From Vibrio maritimus (GTDB taxonomy: Bacteria; Pseudomonadota; Gammaproteobacteria; Enterobacterales; Vibrionaceae), in the NCBI RefSeq assembly GCF_021441885.1, contig NZ_CP090440.1, positions 62,001 to 126,000 of the forward strand: 64,000 nt of DNA, written 5' to 3'. Each line of letters begins with the position of its first letter. The stretch's first letter is position 1. A program made the translations under genes and the position numbers. The notes under the pieces are model-generated. The model was not told the origin of the DNA. It saw only the letters and a list, made by a program, of their open reading frames with translations, and ran no database searches. Shown in pieces: positions 1-9,043 of the stretch.

Positions 1-202
1 TATATGTATTTAATGACACACCACAGTAACTGGCAATTGTCGCTTTAGAAACACAATGAGTGAGCAATAAGTTGGAAATCTCTTTGTCATCAATCTCAAC
101 ATAAGTTTGGTCGATAATTGCATCTCGCCGGGAGATCTCGCTTTTGGATAAGCCTTCTGCTCTTTTTTCTATTCTGTTTGCCAACTCAAGATTAGTACTC
201 AC
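1..202 (-). CDS. N-terminal part of an HTH protein, possibly plasmid partition ParA
   Basis: An open frame of 67 codons reads from a GTG at 202 leftwards off the window edge. The start is chosen because AAGGG lies 8 bases upstream of the GTG. The visible part is charged and helical (LANRIEKRAEGLSKSEISRR), followed by a likely helix-turn-helix around residues 52-67 (SKATIASYCGVSLNTY). Position beside two Rep_3 genes, and a short N-terminal HTH ahead of what would be the main domain, fit the N-terminus of a type Ia ParA/SopA partition ATPase. No Walker motif is in view, so this is inference. A plasmid transcription regulator is the alternative. Confidence 0.4.
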   Translation of the reverse strand, partial: MSTNLELANRIEKRAEGLSKSEISRRDAIIDQTYVEIDDKEISNLLLTHCVSKATIASYCGVSLNTY

Positions 203-221
203 TATTGGAACCCTTAAATGA

Positions 222-282
222 TAACCATGTAACACTATTGATAGTATAAAACAAAAAAAACACCATGTAACTATCAATTATA
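222..282. promoter_or_regulatory. Repeated operator-like sites upstream of the leftmost gene
   Basis: Two copies of accatgtaac occur about 38 bases apart, at 224-233 and 262-271. Each is followed by actat-type sequence, and the first contains the inverted arms ACTAT..ATAGT. They lie just upstream of the GTG-started gene at 1-202, where an autoregulatory operator of a partition gene would be expected. The role is inferred from position. Confidence 0.3.
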
Positions 283-773
283 TTTAATCACTGTGTCTCC
301 TCATACGACTAAACATAATAATCGATACGTAATGCGAAGAAAGAGAGGGGAGGAGACTGAAAAGAAGGCTATTGGAGCGACAAAGACTAAAGGAGTGAGT
401 ACTTACCAAAGGCTATGGTTTGATTAACTTTTACACATGCGTTATAGGTAACTATTAGATAAATTATTAAAATCTATTAAACTTATCAGATCTATTATAA
501 CTATGACCACACATAACCTACTGATTTCATTTAATAAAATAGGGATTCAAACTACATTTAATCCGCTTTTATGATCACCCAATCCGACTTAATGATCATA
601 TCACCCTTACTTTTGATCTTTTAATGCAAGTATTTGATCTGTATATCCGCATACGTTGATCTCTTTACTCTCTAAAACATGACAGGTTTTCCGCGTTTTT
701 GAGGAGGACACCCTGAATAACAGTGCATTTGGTCAATCAAGGTGTGGATATGTTACTTATCTCTATGTTTTAG
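283..773. other. Non-coding AT-rich stretch downstream of rep gene 1
   Basis: I see no supported gene. Around 560-660 there are degenerate taatccg and tgatca elements that resemble the iterons on the other side of the rep gene. A purine-rich tract lies at 338-370. Confidence 0.4.
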
Positions 774-1835
774 TTAGTAATTGTCATCAGGAGCGATTTG
801 CTTTAGTTCGTTCATGAATGCCTCTAGGGAACTTTGCATTTCCACAAGTTCTTCTTGCTCTTTTTCTCGCCGTTGGATGGCAAGTTTGATCTTGCTTGCA
901 CGCTCGTTCTCGCCAATTGAGGCATATGAATGAGCTAGGTTTTTAAGCTCGTCGATCGTTAGTTCGAAGCCGTCTTTTCGCTTTAGCTCTAACGTAGATA
1001 TAATTTTTTTGATCTCACCAAGGTTGAGTGTATGTATAGGTTTCTTCTTATCTACCCACCTATATAAGAACTTGATTTTAGATATCTTCCTGCCTTCCCT
1101 GTAGACTTCATAACCATGGGTAGTACCATCTTTTGAATCGAAGAAGAGTATCTCTTGGTTGGCTTCAGGATCATCTTCTATCCCTCTAATACTTGCTTTG
1201 ATACAGCGTTCTATAAAGACACTGTTGTTCGAAAATGAGCGCTTGCCCGACTTAATTTTACCTCCTGGATCATGGAGCCCAAAAAGTCCCTTCAGGTCGG
1301 ATATATCAAAGGTTTGAAGGTAGGTTCCGCCGCCTTTGAATCGACTAAGAATTTCATACAACCGCTTGGCGTACTCCTTTTTGAGACTGAAGAAACTCTG
1401 TGTGTTGATAAGTGCGTAACTATTATTATACTCAATGTAAGCCTCTCGCAGTTCATCATTTGGTATCATCGTGAGTTTTCTATCTTTATACTTAACTCTC
1501 TTGAAAATAGATATAAAATCAAACTCTTGGACATCATCATTCTCATCGTCGACAGGCAATCCAATGTTTTTCTTAGTCAAGCGATCTGCCACAGGCTTAA
1601 GTGTTTTAGCTAACTCTTTTGGAGTGATGCCTAACCATCGAGATAGCTGTGTAGAGGCAAACTCATAGACTGGTGTTTCATTGTTATCCCAATCTTCTGG
1701 CCTCATGTGAGCGATCATCAATGCGAAGAGATCAGCTTCGCGTTGAGTTAGATCTTGTTGTGAAAACACTAACTTATGAGCTTTCTTGAATTGCTTTGGA
1801 AGAGTGTACTTCTTTGTAGTATTGACCTTCACCAT
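774..1835 (-). CDS. Rep_3 (RepB)-family plasmid replication initiator 1
   Basis: A 353-residue initiator of theta replication, expected to bind iterons and open the plasmid origin. The N-terminal signature FSQQDLTQREADLFALMIAH, followed by RPEDW, matches the first winged-helix domain of Rep_3 proteins. It aligns by eye with FASLKLTPKMCDLMSLLFTK..REDDW in the second rep gene at 4449, and both end in a charged helical tail. I place the start at the ATG at 1835 (MVKVNTTKKY), preceded by GAGAAGAGA, rather than 19 codons further upstream. The longer start would read through two iteron-like repeats at 1877-1908. The upstream region holds an iteron array, as expected for a self-regulated initiator. 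The frame is intact. The family call is firm; incompatibility group is unknown. Confidence 0.85.
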   Translation of the reverse strand: MVKVNTTKKYTLPKQFKKAHKLVFSQQDLTQREADLFALMIAHMRPEDWDNNETPVYEFASTQLSRWLGITPKELAKTLKPVADRLTKKNIGLPVDDENDDVQEFDFISIFKRVKYKDRKLTMIPNDELREAYIEYNNSYALINTQSFFSLKKEYAKRLYEILSRFKGGGTYLQTFDISDLKGLFGLHDPGGKIKSGKRSFSNNSVFIERCIKASIRGIEDDPEANQEILFFDSKDGTTHGYEVYREGRKISKIKFLYRWVDKKKPIHTLNLGEIKKIISTLELKRKDGFELTIDELKNLAHSYASIGENERASKIKLAIQRREKEQEELVEMQSSLEAFMNELKQIAPDDNY

Positions 1836-1876
1836 GGTCTCTTCTCTATAGATCCGAATGACATTAGTATAACACC

Positions 1877-2902
1877 AAATCCGTGTTGTCATTACACTAA
1901 ATCCGCGTTAATCACATGTTTTCAGTGTTTTTCTGTAAAGAATCAGTGTTTTTTCTTCAGTGCCTACTACCGTCATTATTGATCTACTATTTGGCGCTTA
2001 ACAACACATAAAATCCGTGTGGCAATATTTAAACTGGTACTTGTTATGTCTTGAATCATGTACAAAAAAGTACATTTAACCGATTTAAGAGAACTGACAC
2101 CACGTGAAATCCGTGTCCTCCCCTTAACTATAACACTACATCCGTGTATTATCTCGCTTAGAGCTGTGTGGGAAAGTCTGGATTATATCATTGATAATAA
2201 TAGTTAAATCTTAAGGTGTAATATAATTTTAATCTTAGATTTGGAGAGAATTACACATTACTGATCATATTATCCGTGTGGTAGGGCTTGTTTTTGTCGA
2301 AGAAATATCAATCTCTCTGATTTATCCTTCATTATTGATCATATTATCCGTGTGACTGTTGCTTTAATGATCTTTTTATCCGTGATAACTTTCATGATAT
2401 CAATTTAAGCTATTGATTTTTTGTTTTGTTATCACAGTGTATCCGTGCATTATTATGTTGCAATACATATTATCCGTACACGGATGATTGGTGTTTGCAT
2501 GGAAGTTCGTTTGAGTTATGTCTAATGAAAATAGATGGGAATTTAGAATTTAGGTGAATGGTTCAACTATTGATGTATACTCCGTGCGATATTTTACTTT
2601 TAGATGATCATTTTGCCCGTGTATCAACACTCATTGCCCGTGTATCAACACTCATTATCCGCCAATTTACTAGGATAGAGCTCTGCTAACCTTATCTTAG
2701 GTTTGAAATATGTTATTTTGCTTGTTAAATTGATCTTATTTTCCGTTTAAATAACACATAATCCGTGTATTCATACAGATTTTCCGTTTTCTGCTGGTTT
2801 AATACTTAGTGTTGACTAAATCTGGAGCTAAGTGGTTGTTATGTATTCTTGATGTTACATTTTACTCATGTTTATTTTTTATTCAGAACATCATATCCGT
2901 GT
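1877..2902. repeat. Iteron array of replicon 1 (consensus WATCCGTGT)
   Basis: At least a dozen copies of an (a/t)atccgtgt element lie upstream of rep gene 1. Examples: 1877, 1899 (atccgcgt variant), 2011, 2107, 2138, 2270, 2344, 2376, 2440, 2470, 2759 and 2893. Spacing is irregular and several copies are preceded by acacta/aacac or gatcatatt. Density, position and AT-richness fit the replication origin of the divergent Rep_3 gene. The half-palindrome ccgtacacgg at 2474 places two copies head to head. Confidence 0.75.
2613..2654. repeat. Perfect 21-bp tandem duplication inside the iteron region
   Basis: Two immediately adjacent identical 21-base units (beginning ttgcccgtgtatcaac) each contain a cccgtgt iteron variant. 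This is the only place where the iterons form an exact tandem. Confidence 0.7.
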
Positions 2903-2989
2903 TATGGGGTTTGTTTAGCGGGTTTTTTGTATTACATAGTATTTCAATACAGCTGGAGCTTAGACGTACACTTATGCGATGGCTTTGTT

Positions 2990-3650
2990 GCTGAGTCAAA
3001 CTTAAGAGTAAACGGTATCTAAGTCGACAATTCTCTAAACCATATATTGAGTTCTTTTAAAGTGTTCGACATCGAAGCCTTCAGACTGCAACATAGAAGC
3101 AAGAGTCCTACTATCAGCAACGCCACGATTTATGTTAAAGAGCTGTTTAATTCTGCTGACTAACCGAATGCGATTAGCATCCGGTTTTCGTTGTTTAAAC
3201 TCGTAGTAGCAGGAAGACGCAATATCGAACAGCTCACAAAGAACTTTGACCGGTTTATGCTCCCTCAACTGGTCAATTAGCAAAAACGTTCGAGTTCGTG
3301 TGACATTAAGAGAACTGTAGCTTTTTTTAGTATGGATTTTTCTCTTTCTAAGTGATTAATCTTAGCTTTTAACTCTTGGATCTTCTGCTGTTCTGGCGAC
3401 AGAGCTTTGACTGTTGGCGCTTCTCCACCACGCTCAATTTAGAGTTGATCGACTTAGCGTCGTAAGGCCGTATCACCGATGTCTAGAGAACGTGCCGATT
3501 CAGATATTGAGTAACCTTGATCAAAAACTAAGCTTGCGGTATCTATTTTGAACTCAGAAGAAAATGTACGTCGTTGTCGTTTTGTTATTGAACACCTCAT
3601 GTATGGTGGAGACTTTACCACCTAATTTGGTGTTCGGGATCATTAAACCA
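2990..3650 (-). mobile_element. IS3-family remnant (orfA plus 5' end of orfB)
   Basis: On the minus strand an orfA start at 3600 reads MRCSITKRQRRTFSSEF.., the typical beginning of an IS3-family HTH orfA, but stop codons interrupt it near 3450. A second frame at 3283-3035 encodes 82 residues resembling the start of IS150/IS3-type orfB (VKVLCELFDIASSCYYEFKQ). The DDE catalytic part is missing. The relic sits exactly between the upstream regions of the two rep genes. Confidence 0.65.
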
Positions 3651-3704
3651 TTACACTATCGCTAAAGTTTAAACTAAGATAAATGTAGAGTTTTAATTTA
3701 AGAC

Positions 3705-3757
3705 TCTATATAAAAATCTATATAAAAATCTATATAAAGATCTATATAAAGATCTAT
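3705..3757. repeat. 12-bp tandem repeat, four units plus a partial
   Basis: Four consecutive units tctatataaa(aa/ga) followed by a fifth partial tctat. They lie in the AT-rich stretch upstream of rep gene 2, before that gene's own iteron-like repeats. They may be a DNA-unwinding element or a host-factor site. Confidence 0.8.
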
Positions 3758-4050
3758 GTGTACTGTTTTGTAGAGCTTAACTTCTTGTAGTATAAGTGTT
3801 TTTTTAATATTCGTTCGATTGGATTTTGCAATTTTTGACTTATTTTTATCAAAGTTAAAGATTTGTTTAGTCAACATTGATTTCTTTTTAGCGCAAGGCT
3901 ACGGAAGTTATAAAAAAACTTATTTTTTTAGCTTACATTAGCTATGTTGGAGTGAATTTATTTTGAATGATTTTGTGTTTTCATTGTTCAATTGGTTTTA
4001 GTAAACTTCTACTGTTGATATCTATCTTCTATAAGTATGCTGCGAATTAA

Positions 4051-4355
4051 ATGAATTTTATCATGTTTGGAGATGTTTTATCTTTGTTGTACTGGTGTTT
4101 TTAGATTCTACGGATTTTAGCATATTTAAACTTAACAACTCTAAATTGCCGGAATTTGGGGTTCTCTCAACGGATTTTATCATTGTAACTTAAGATTAGC
4201 CAAACTAAATTTATTTTATCATGTTAGATTTTTATTGTAACTCTTTGTATAAAATAGTTTTAATCGGAGGTGTGAGCTTTTGTAAGTCCTTGAGTACGAA
4301 AACTTCCCCAAAAACTTATCTATTAGGGTTTGTTATTTAATGATTTTTATCATAC
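4051..4355. repeat. Iteron-like repeats of replicon 2 (consensus attttatcatg)
   Basis: Elements near 4054 (gaattttatcatgttt), 4112 (ggattttagcatattt), 4172 (ggattttatcattgta), 4208 (tttattttatcatgtt) and 4341 (tgatttttatcatac) share ATTTTATCAT. They lie within 400 bases upstream of the rep gene at 4449. The motif differs from the atccgtgt iterons of replicon 1, so the two initiators should recognise different origins. Confidence 0.65.
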
Positions 4356-4448
4356 ACTGTAAGAGTTTTAGCAGAAAAAATTATAAATGAGTTATAAATT
4401 TCATTTTTGGCTAAAAGTCATTTAAAGACATGACGTGGATCACTTTAC

Positions 4449-5594
4449 ATGAGTATAGAGAAAGATAAAATTCAACTAGAGCTACCAACCAACCTAGTAA
4501 GAAAGTACCACTCTGGTACGGAAAGCCATATAAAAAGCAATGATATTGTTTTTGCATCTCTTAAGCTTACACCAAAGATGTGTGATCTTATGTCGCTCCT
4601 GTTTACTAAAATGAGAGAAGATGATTGGTATGTCGATGGTGATGTAACGGGAGAGCACGCTGAGCCTTGCTATGAATTCACAGCCAAGGAAATTGCAGAG
4701 TTTTTTCCAAATATCAAGACGACTAATCAAGTGTCAGCAACGATCAAAAAGCCAGCACAACGGCTAATGGAAACAGCAATTGGTATAGAAAGAGGTAATG
4801 GTGACTTTCGCTATACCCCCCTTTTTTCTGATTGTATTTACGACAATGGTGTTCTGAGGATGTATCCAAATAATAGGCTAAGAGAGAGTTACATTGCTAA
4901 AGCTAAAACCAAAGGGTATGCACTTATCAACAATGAGCAATACTTAGCATTAAAAGACGCACATTCTAAGAAAACACTTGATTTACTAAGCCGTTTTAAA
5001 ACAGGTAATCACCTTTACCCTCTGTCGTTGAAAAAGCTACAAATTATTTACGGTGTATACGGGCCGGATGGAAAATTGCAGCTCCCATCATATAAATCAC
5101 CGAAGACGTTTTTATCTCGACTAATAGAGAGCTCACTAGAGACGATAGCGAACAGCCTGGAGTCTCAAGAGCGAATTGAGATAATGCGTAGCGAAGCCAA
5201 GGGTACGCTTGGCTATGAGGTCGTCAATGATGATAGTTCTGGCAAGATTGATGACAATACTCGAATCCGTTTTTTGTACCGTTGGACGGCAACGTTTTCG
5301 GAAGAAAACATTAAAGATGCGAAAAAAGAAGTAGAACGCTTGATGTTCCTAAATGCCAAAGTAATCAACGAAACAGGAAGTCGATTTGGTTTGACGGGTA
5401 ATCAGTATCTTGAATTAGCCCAGAACCTCAAGGTTGTCTCAAGCGAATCAGAGGAAAGTGAGAAGTTCTATCAACCGATGATTGAAAAGGTTGAAAAAAC
5501 ATTAAACGAATTGATTACATCACTGGAAAAACAGCAACAGGAAGAGGAGATGTCGATGAAAAACAGCCTTATTGAGCTTAGTAATTATCTCTAA
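4449..5594 (+). CDS. Rep_3 (RepB)-family plasmid replication initiator 2
   Basis: An intact 381-residue initiator. Residues about 30-60 (DIVFASLKLTPKMCDLMSLL..REDDW) match the N-terminal winged helix of Rep_3. The ALINNEQYLALK..LLSRFKTG and IRFLYRW segments match corresponding stretches of rep gene 1 (ALINTQSFFSLK, LSRFKGG, IKFLYRW), so the two are distant paralogues. The C-terminus is a glutamine/glutamate-rich coil. The ATG at 4449 has no strong Shine-Dalgarno. The divergent orientation puts both origins between the genes. The presence of two complete initiators with distinct iterons suggests a cointegrate or dual-replicon plasmid. Confidence 0.85.
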   Translation: MSIEKDKIQLELPTNLVRKYHSGTESHIKSNDIVFASLKLTPKMCDLMSLLFTKMREDDWYVDGDVTGEHAEPCYEFTAKEIAEFFPNIKTTNQVSATIKKPAQRLMETAIGIERGNGDFRYTPLFSDCIYDNGVLRMYPNNRLRESYIAKAKTKGYALINNEQYLALKDAHSKKTLDLLSRFKTGNHLYPLSLKKLQIIYGVYGPDGKLQLPSYKSPKTFLSRLIESSLETIANSLESQERIEIMRSEAKGTLGYEVVNDDSSGKIDDNTRIRFLYRWTATFSEENIKDAKKEVERLMFLNAKVINETGSRFGLTGNQYLELAQNLKVVSSESEESEKFYQPMIEKVEKTLNELITSLEKQQQEEEMSMKNSLIELSNYL

Positions 5595-5671
5595 ATTTAG
5601 GGCTTTGCCCGAAGGACTCTCATGTTCAAGGTATCCAAGTTTATAACCAGTAAATCAAGGAGAAAAAGAAC

Positions 5672-6064
5672 ATGAGCAGATATGAATCCGCTTCGCACGT
5701 ATGTTACAGGTGCCAGTACCACATAGTTTAGACGTCGAAGTACCGACTCAAAATACTTAAGGGCAACTTGGGCAAAGAGTTGCCCTTAAGTATTTACATC
5801 TACATGAAAAACTGCAAAGTTGAACGTTCAAGTAGATAACGTCCACTTAGTTGTGAAAATGTCACCAAGTTTGAGCACTTCAAAGTATATGGGATTTGTT
5901 AAAGGATGGACAGCGATAAGGTTGTTCAGCAAATTTCCGTGTTTAAGAAAGCAGAAGTTATGGGGCATAACGTTTGGCAGCGTGGCTACTTTGTTGATTC
6001 GGTAGGAATGAACTAGGAAACAATCCGAAGATATGTCAGGCATCAAGATCGTGTGGAAAAGTAA
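5672..6064 (+). pseudogene. IS200/IS605-type TnpA (Y1 transposase), broken
   Basis: From an ATG at 5672 (SD AAGGAG 8 bases upstream) the frames together read MSRYESASHVCYRCQYHIV.., then VHLVVKMSPSLSTSK..FVKG..RKQKLWG, then WQRGYFVDSVGMN and TIRRYVRHQ. This is the Y1 single-strand transposase fold of IS200/IS605. It is dead: a TAG at 5729 replaces the usual Trp, there is at least one frameshift before 5820, an amber near 6013, and the first His of the HUH motif reads Asn (NVH for HVH). The element follows rep gene 2 directly. Confidence 0.75.
5751..5795. repeat. Perfect 18-bp inverted repeat with 9-nt loop
   Basis: aaatacttaagggcaact pairs perfectly with its complement at 5778-5795. It lies inside the IS200-like coding sequence, so it is more likely an internal structural element of the IS than a terminator. 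No T-run follows. Confidence 0.7.
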
Positions 6065-6109
6065 GAGAAGAGCGTTATATGCATCGAGGGTTGAGTCACT
6101 AAAAGTTAA

Positions 6110-6123
6110 CCCCCTCTAGGGGG
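6110..6123. repeat. Short GC hairpin downstream of the IS200 relic
   Basis: ccccctctaggggg forms a five-base-pair stem about 45 bases past the tnpA stop. Subterminal hairpins of this kind mark IS200/IS605 right ends. Confidence 0.4.
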
Positions 6124-6226
6124 CTACTCAAAGCAACCAGTTCTGTAGGTGGTTTTTTGCTCTTTCGTAGTTAGCTCAACCTAGGAAGATGTAGTTGAAT
6201 AGATCATTGAGGAGGAGACGATTTTC

Positions 6227-6328
6227 GTGAAACACAAACAAAAGGTGGTAGTGCAACAGGCGAGTATCTTAATCATACTTTCGATGACCGTCAGTCTTAT
6301 CTTAGTTAGACCTTATCGATATACTTAA
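6227..6328 (+). CDS. Possible 33-aa single-span membrane peptide
   Basis: A GTG at 6227 has a strong Shine-Dalgarno (GGAGGAG at 6211) 9 bases upstream. It opens a 33-codon frame: a basic N-terminus (KHKQK), a hydrophobic stretch (ASILIILSMTVSLILV) and RPYRYT. The composition fits a small membrane peptide, but it could be a truncated gene start left by decay. The rest of 6124-6654 shows no other supported feature. Confidence 0.3.
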   Translation: MKHKQKVVVQQASILIILSMTVSLILVRPYRYT

Positions 6329-6654
6329 GCCAATTGTACCGTCCATTGAAGAGTTGTTTGATAGGTTTATCTAAGGTTCATGAACTATAATATCGCTAGC
6401 GATTAAGTGGGTTGAGTATCTTTGGTTTCTGTCCCAGGCTGCTAAGGCGACTTGTTAATAACAGACTTTAGCCCTCATGATATAAAGGATTATTTTATAT
6501 AAGGCCTTTACACGAATTGAGTGACTTCTATTGTGTAGTTAGTCGACAGTTAAAATATAAAATAATTTATAATTCGATGCTAGCTCCAAATTTGTGTTAT
6601 TGTGTTTATATAAATTGACTATGATTATTATCATGACGTCAAGGGAAATCTAGA

Positions 6655-7113
6655 ATGAAAAAAGGAGGAAGTGGGTGGTACTAGTACTGGTAATATACAC
6701 ACCAGTTTCCTACTTTTCGGGTTAGGCTACGGCCAAGATGATCAACGTATAGGCAGTATTGACGACAAAGTAGACGCTGACTCTCCAGTCCTATTGGGAA
6801 GCTTTTCTGAAGTTGGTGAAGTTAATGTAAACGTTGGTCTGAATTACACTTTGCTTTGGTCAGATCTAAGAGTGATAGTTGGAGGGGGAATAGACATAAC
6901 TTATCATGGAAGTTACACCAATTGGTATGACTCAACAGAGGAGTTAGGTAAAAATGGTTAATTTTAGTACCCGGGAAGTAGTGGATTGAAGGTTGGGGGT
7001 ATCGTTCACAGGTTCATACAAAAATCTTTTAATTGGCAAGAATTATAGATCTTTCAATAACGAAGTATTGGTTGGTCTTGGGTATTTATATACTATCTGT
7101 TAAATATGATAGC
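6655..7113 (+). pseudogene. Outer-membrane beta-barrel protein remnant
   Basis: The readable frame 6671-6961 encodes alternating amphipathic strands (HTSFLLFGLGYG, VNVGLNYTLLW, LRVIVGGGIDITY) typical of OmpX/Ail- or OmpA-like barrels. After the stop, another frame continues with EVLVGLGYLYT near 7050-7100. The ATG at 6655 reads into a stop after nine codons. No full frame can be rebuilt without at least two shifts. Confidence 0.45.
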
Positions 7114-7639
7114 CAATAGGGTGGGTGTGATATTGTCTAATCTAGATGTGATGATGGATTATATTGCGTTCGAATATTCGTATAGTTTGTTTTTATTTAC
7201 GAATGATATTCAGCTATGAATGATAACAAAGGAGATTATAATAACTTCAGATACTTAAATCCTCCTCACAATTCATATAACCTTCCATTGTTTACATGGT
7301 GGAGTTTTTTAATTGAAATACAAGTTTAAAAAATTGAAATTTAGACATGTCAAGTGCATTTCTATGAAGTTGAGGGTGTTTAGGATTCTGTGTCAACTAA
7401 ATTTGGTTAGGTATTAAAGACATGATTGAAGTGAATTACTAGTTGAGACAACGTCTTATTCTAGTTTTTGATTGGCATTGTTTATTTCTTAAAAGTGTTT
7501 TGGTATTCTAGTGTGGAGGAATTTTAGCAATACTTTCGTTTGGAAATCTGACGATATTTGTAGTATAAATAGCGGTCTTTCGAACGTACTCGGTATATTT
7601 TAAGTAATCAGACAGGTTTTCTACTTGTTCCACCAATAA
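7114..7639. other. No recognisable gene
   Basis: AT-rich sequence with frequent stops on both strands. I see no motif I can name. Confidence 0.4.
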
Positions 7640-8050
7640 TGATGCACAATCGGTTATTGCAGGTCTTATTTAGGCCCTAAGCGATCTAGTTCCATTTCAG
7701 CAGCCTCTTTGTGGTAACCGGTTTCAAGTCAACCATGGTTTTCTTTTGATGTTTGGAAGCAACATAATTCATGGAGTTGTAGATATTGGTGAATAATGCA
7801 CTGCTGAACCATGGTATTAGGGTAAATGGTCGCGCACTCTAGCTCGGATAAACAGGTCAAGCAATTTCTTTTTTGACTTCAAGTTTCAGATCGTGTACAA
7901 CGTTTTGCTGATATAGCAGCTATCTTCCTTAAAGCGGTTTTCATTTTAAAGTTCGGATGGCAGTCATTTTCTAGATGTTGTTACATCTCTGCCTTTAGGG
8001 CTGTTTCAATGGTCTATTTGATGGGAGGAGTTATTATACTATCTTTGCCT
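7640..8050 (-). pseudogene. IS256-family transposase relic
   Basis: Reading the minus strand in shifting frames gives pieces in the correct IS256 order: IITPPIK.TIETALKAEM.QHLEND near 8040-7960, LSELECATIYPNTMVQQCIIHQ near 7850-7790, MNYVASKHQKK near 7770-7745, and MVDLKPV plus KEAAEMELDRLG near 7735-7680. These match the LTPLIKQTIEAAL, VQRCIVHQIRNS and KYVASK segments of the family. Many frameshifts and stops are present. It is far too decayed to function. Confidence 0.6.
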
Positions 8051-8640
8051 GTTGATCTTACTCTGACTGAAAATTTTTAATGGCTTGTTCTCCCCCTTAG
8101 CATTTACTTATTTCGCTATACTTTGGCTTCGAAGGTATGGAGTAACTTCACTTTTATTTTCTGACTCATATAGCCTCCTTGATAGCTAACAAGGAGATTG
8201 AGGTTATAACATGTTACATAGTTGCTAGATAAACGTTTTTATATAAATATTCCTTTGACAGTGCAGAGAGTTCGCTAAAGAATAATTTAACGTTCGTCTG
8301 GTCAATTTTAGTTATCGATCTATTACTCTGGAAGTTTTTCACCTTTCCTTCGCTGGGTAGTGTACTTTGTGTAGATTCTGGAATAAACATCTACATTTTT
8401 AGCTTTGTAACGATGGGTGTGTTGGATAGTTTGATCGTCTGGGTAGGGCATAACTCGCTTTTTACATCACAAAGCTACGTAATAATACGTTTGCCTTAAC
8501 TCAGTGACCTTTCATACAATCAGCAAAGGTGGTTATTTGCTTGTTATTGTTTAATTATAATTAATTAATAATTAACATTAATGTTTCTTTTATGTAAATA
8601 TAGTTGTGCTGATGATTTATCTTTTTAGGAGTGTTATTGA
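8051..8640. other. AT-rich leader upstream of the winged-helix regulator
   Basis: No supported gene. The last 120 bases are extremely AT-rich (TAATTATAATTAATTAATAA around 8552) and probably hold the promoter of the regulator at 8641. Such tracts are typical H-NS targets. Confidence 0.4.
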
Positions 8641-9006
8641 ATGGAAAAGGAAAAGAATCAATCTCTTTTTGAAGGGAAAAAATACTTCAATTTAGATGGA
8701 AAAATATTTTACGAAAATGGATTGGTATTAGATGCTAAGACAGAAAGGTTAGTAACAAAAATATCAGAGGCGCAATTTAGAATTCTATTTAATCTATTTG
8801 AAAGTGAAGGGGTTATCATGTCAAAGCAAGAACTCATTCATAAAGGCTGGCAGGGTTCTGTTGTGTCAGAAGGCTGTTTACTAATGGCCATTTTTTCATT
8901 GAGGCAGTTATTGAAAAGGAACTATATAATTACTGTTCGTGGTATAGGGTATTACTTTATGTTACCTCAATCAATAAAAGTACAACGCGAATGTGTACAC
9001 CACTAA
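8641..9006 (+). CDS. OmpR/CadC-type winged-helix DNA-binding protein without membrane segment
   Basis: A 121-residue protein consisting almost entirely of a trans_reg_C winged helix. The pattern KISEAQFRILFNLFES (about 40-56), MSKQELIHKGW (about 60-70), VSEGCLLMAIFSLRQLL (about 75-92) and ITVRGIGYYF (about 99-108) is the N-terminal DNA-binding domain of ToxR/CadC-type regulators. These normally continue into a transmembrane helix and periplasmic sensor; here the gene ends at once, so it should be cytosolic. An AGGAG lies 8-9 bases before the ATG. It converges on the IbrB-like gene, sharing a hairpin between stops. It may regulate the neighbouring surface genes; that is inferred from position only. 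Confidence 0.75.
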   Translation: MEKEKNQSLFEGKKYFNLDGKIFYENGLVLDAKTERLVTKISEAQFRILFNLFESEGVIMSKQELIHKGWQGSVVSEGCLLMAIFSLRQLLKRNYIITVRGIGYYFMLPQSIKVQRECVHH

Positions 9007-9014
9007 GCTAGGAT

Positions 9015-9039
9015 GGGAGGTGAGAAAAAATCATCTCCC
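9015..9039. terminator. Hairpin between convergent genes
   Basis: gggaggtga (9015-9023) pairs with tcatctccc (9031-9039), with one G-U pair and a 7-base A-rich loop. It sits in the 37-bp gap between the stops of the convergent genes and is followed by gtttta. Confidence 0.6.
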
Positions 9040-9043
9040 GGTT

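Noticed and set aside
5751..5795. Intrinsic terminator of rep gene 2
   Set aside because: The hairpin lies within the IS200-like coding sequence and lacks a T-run.
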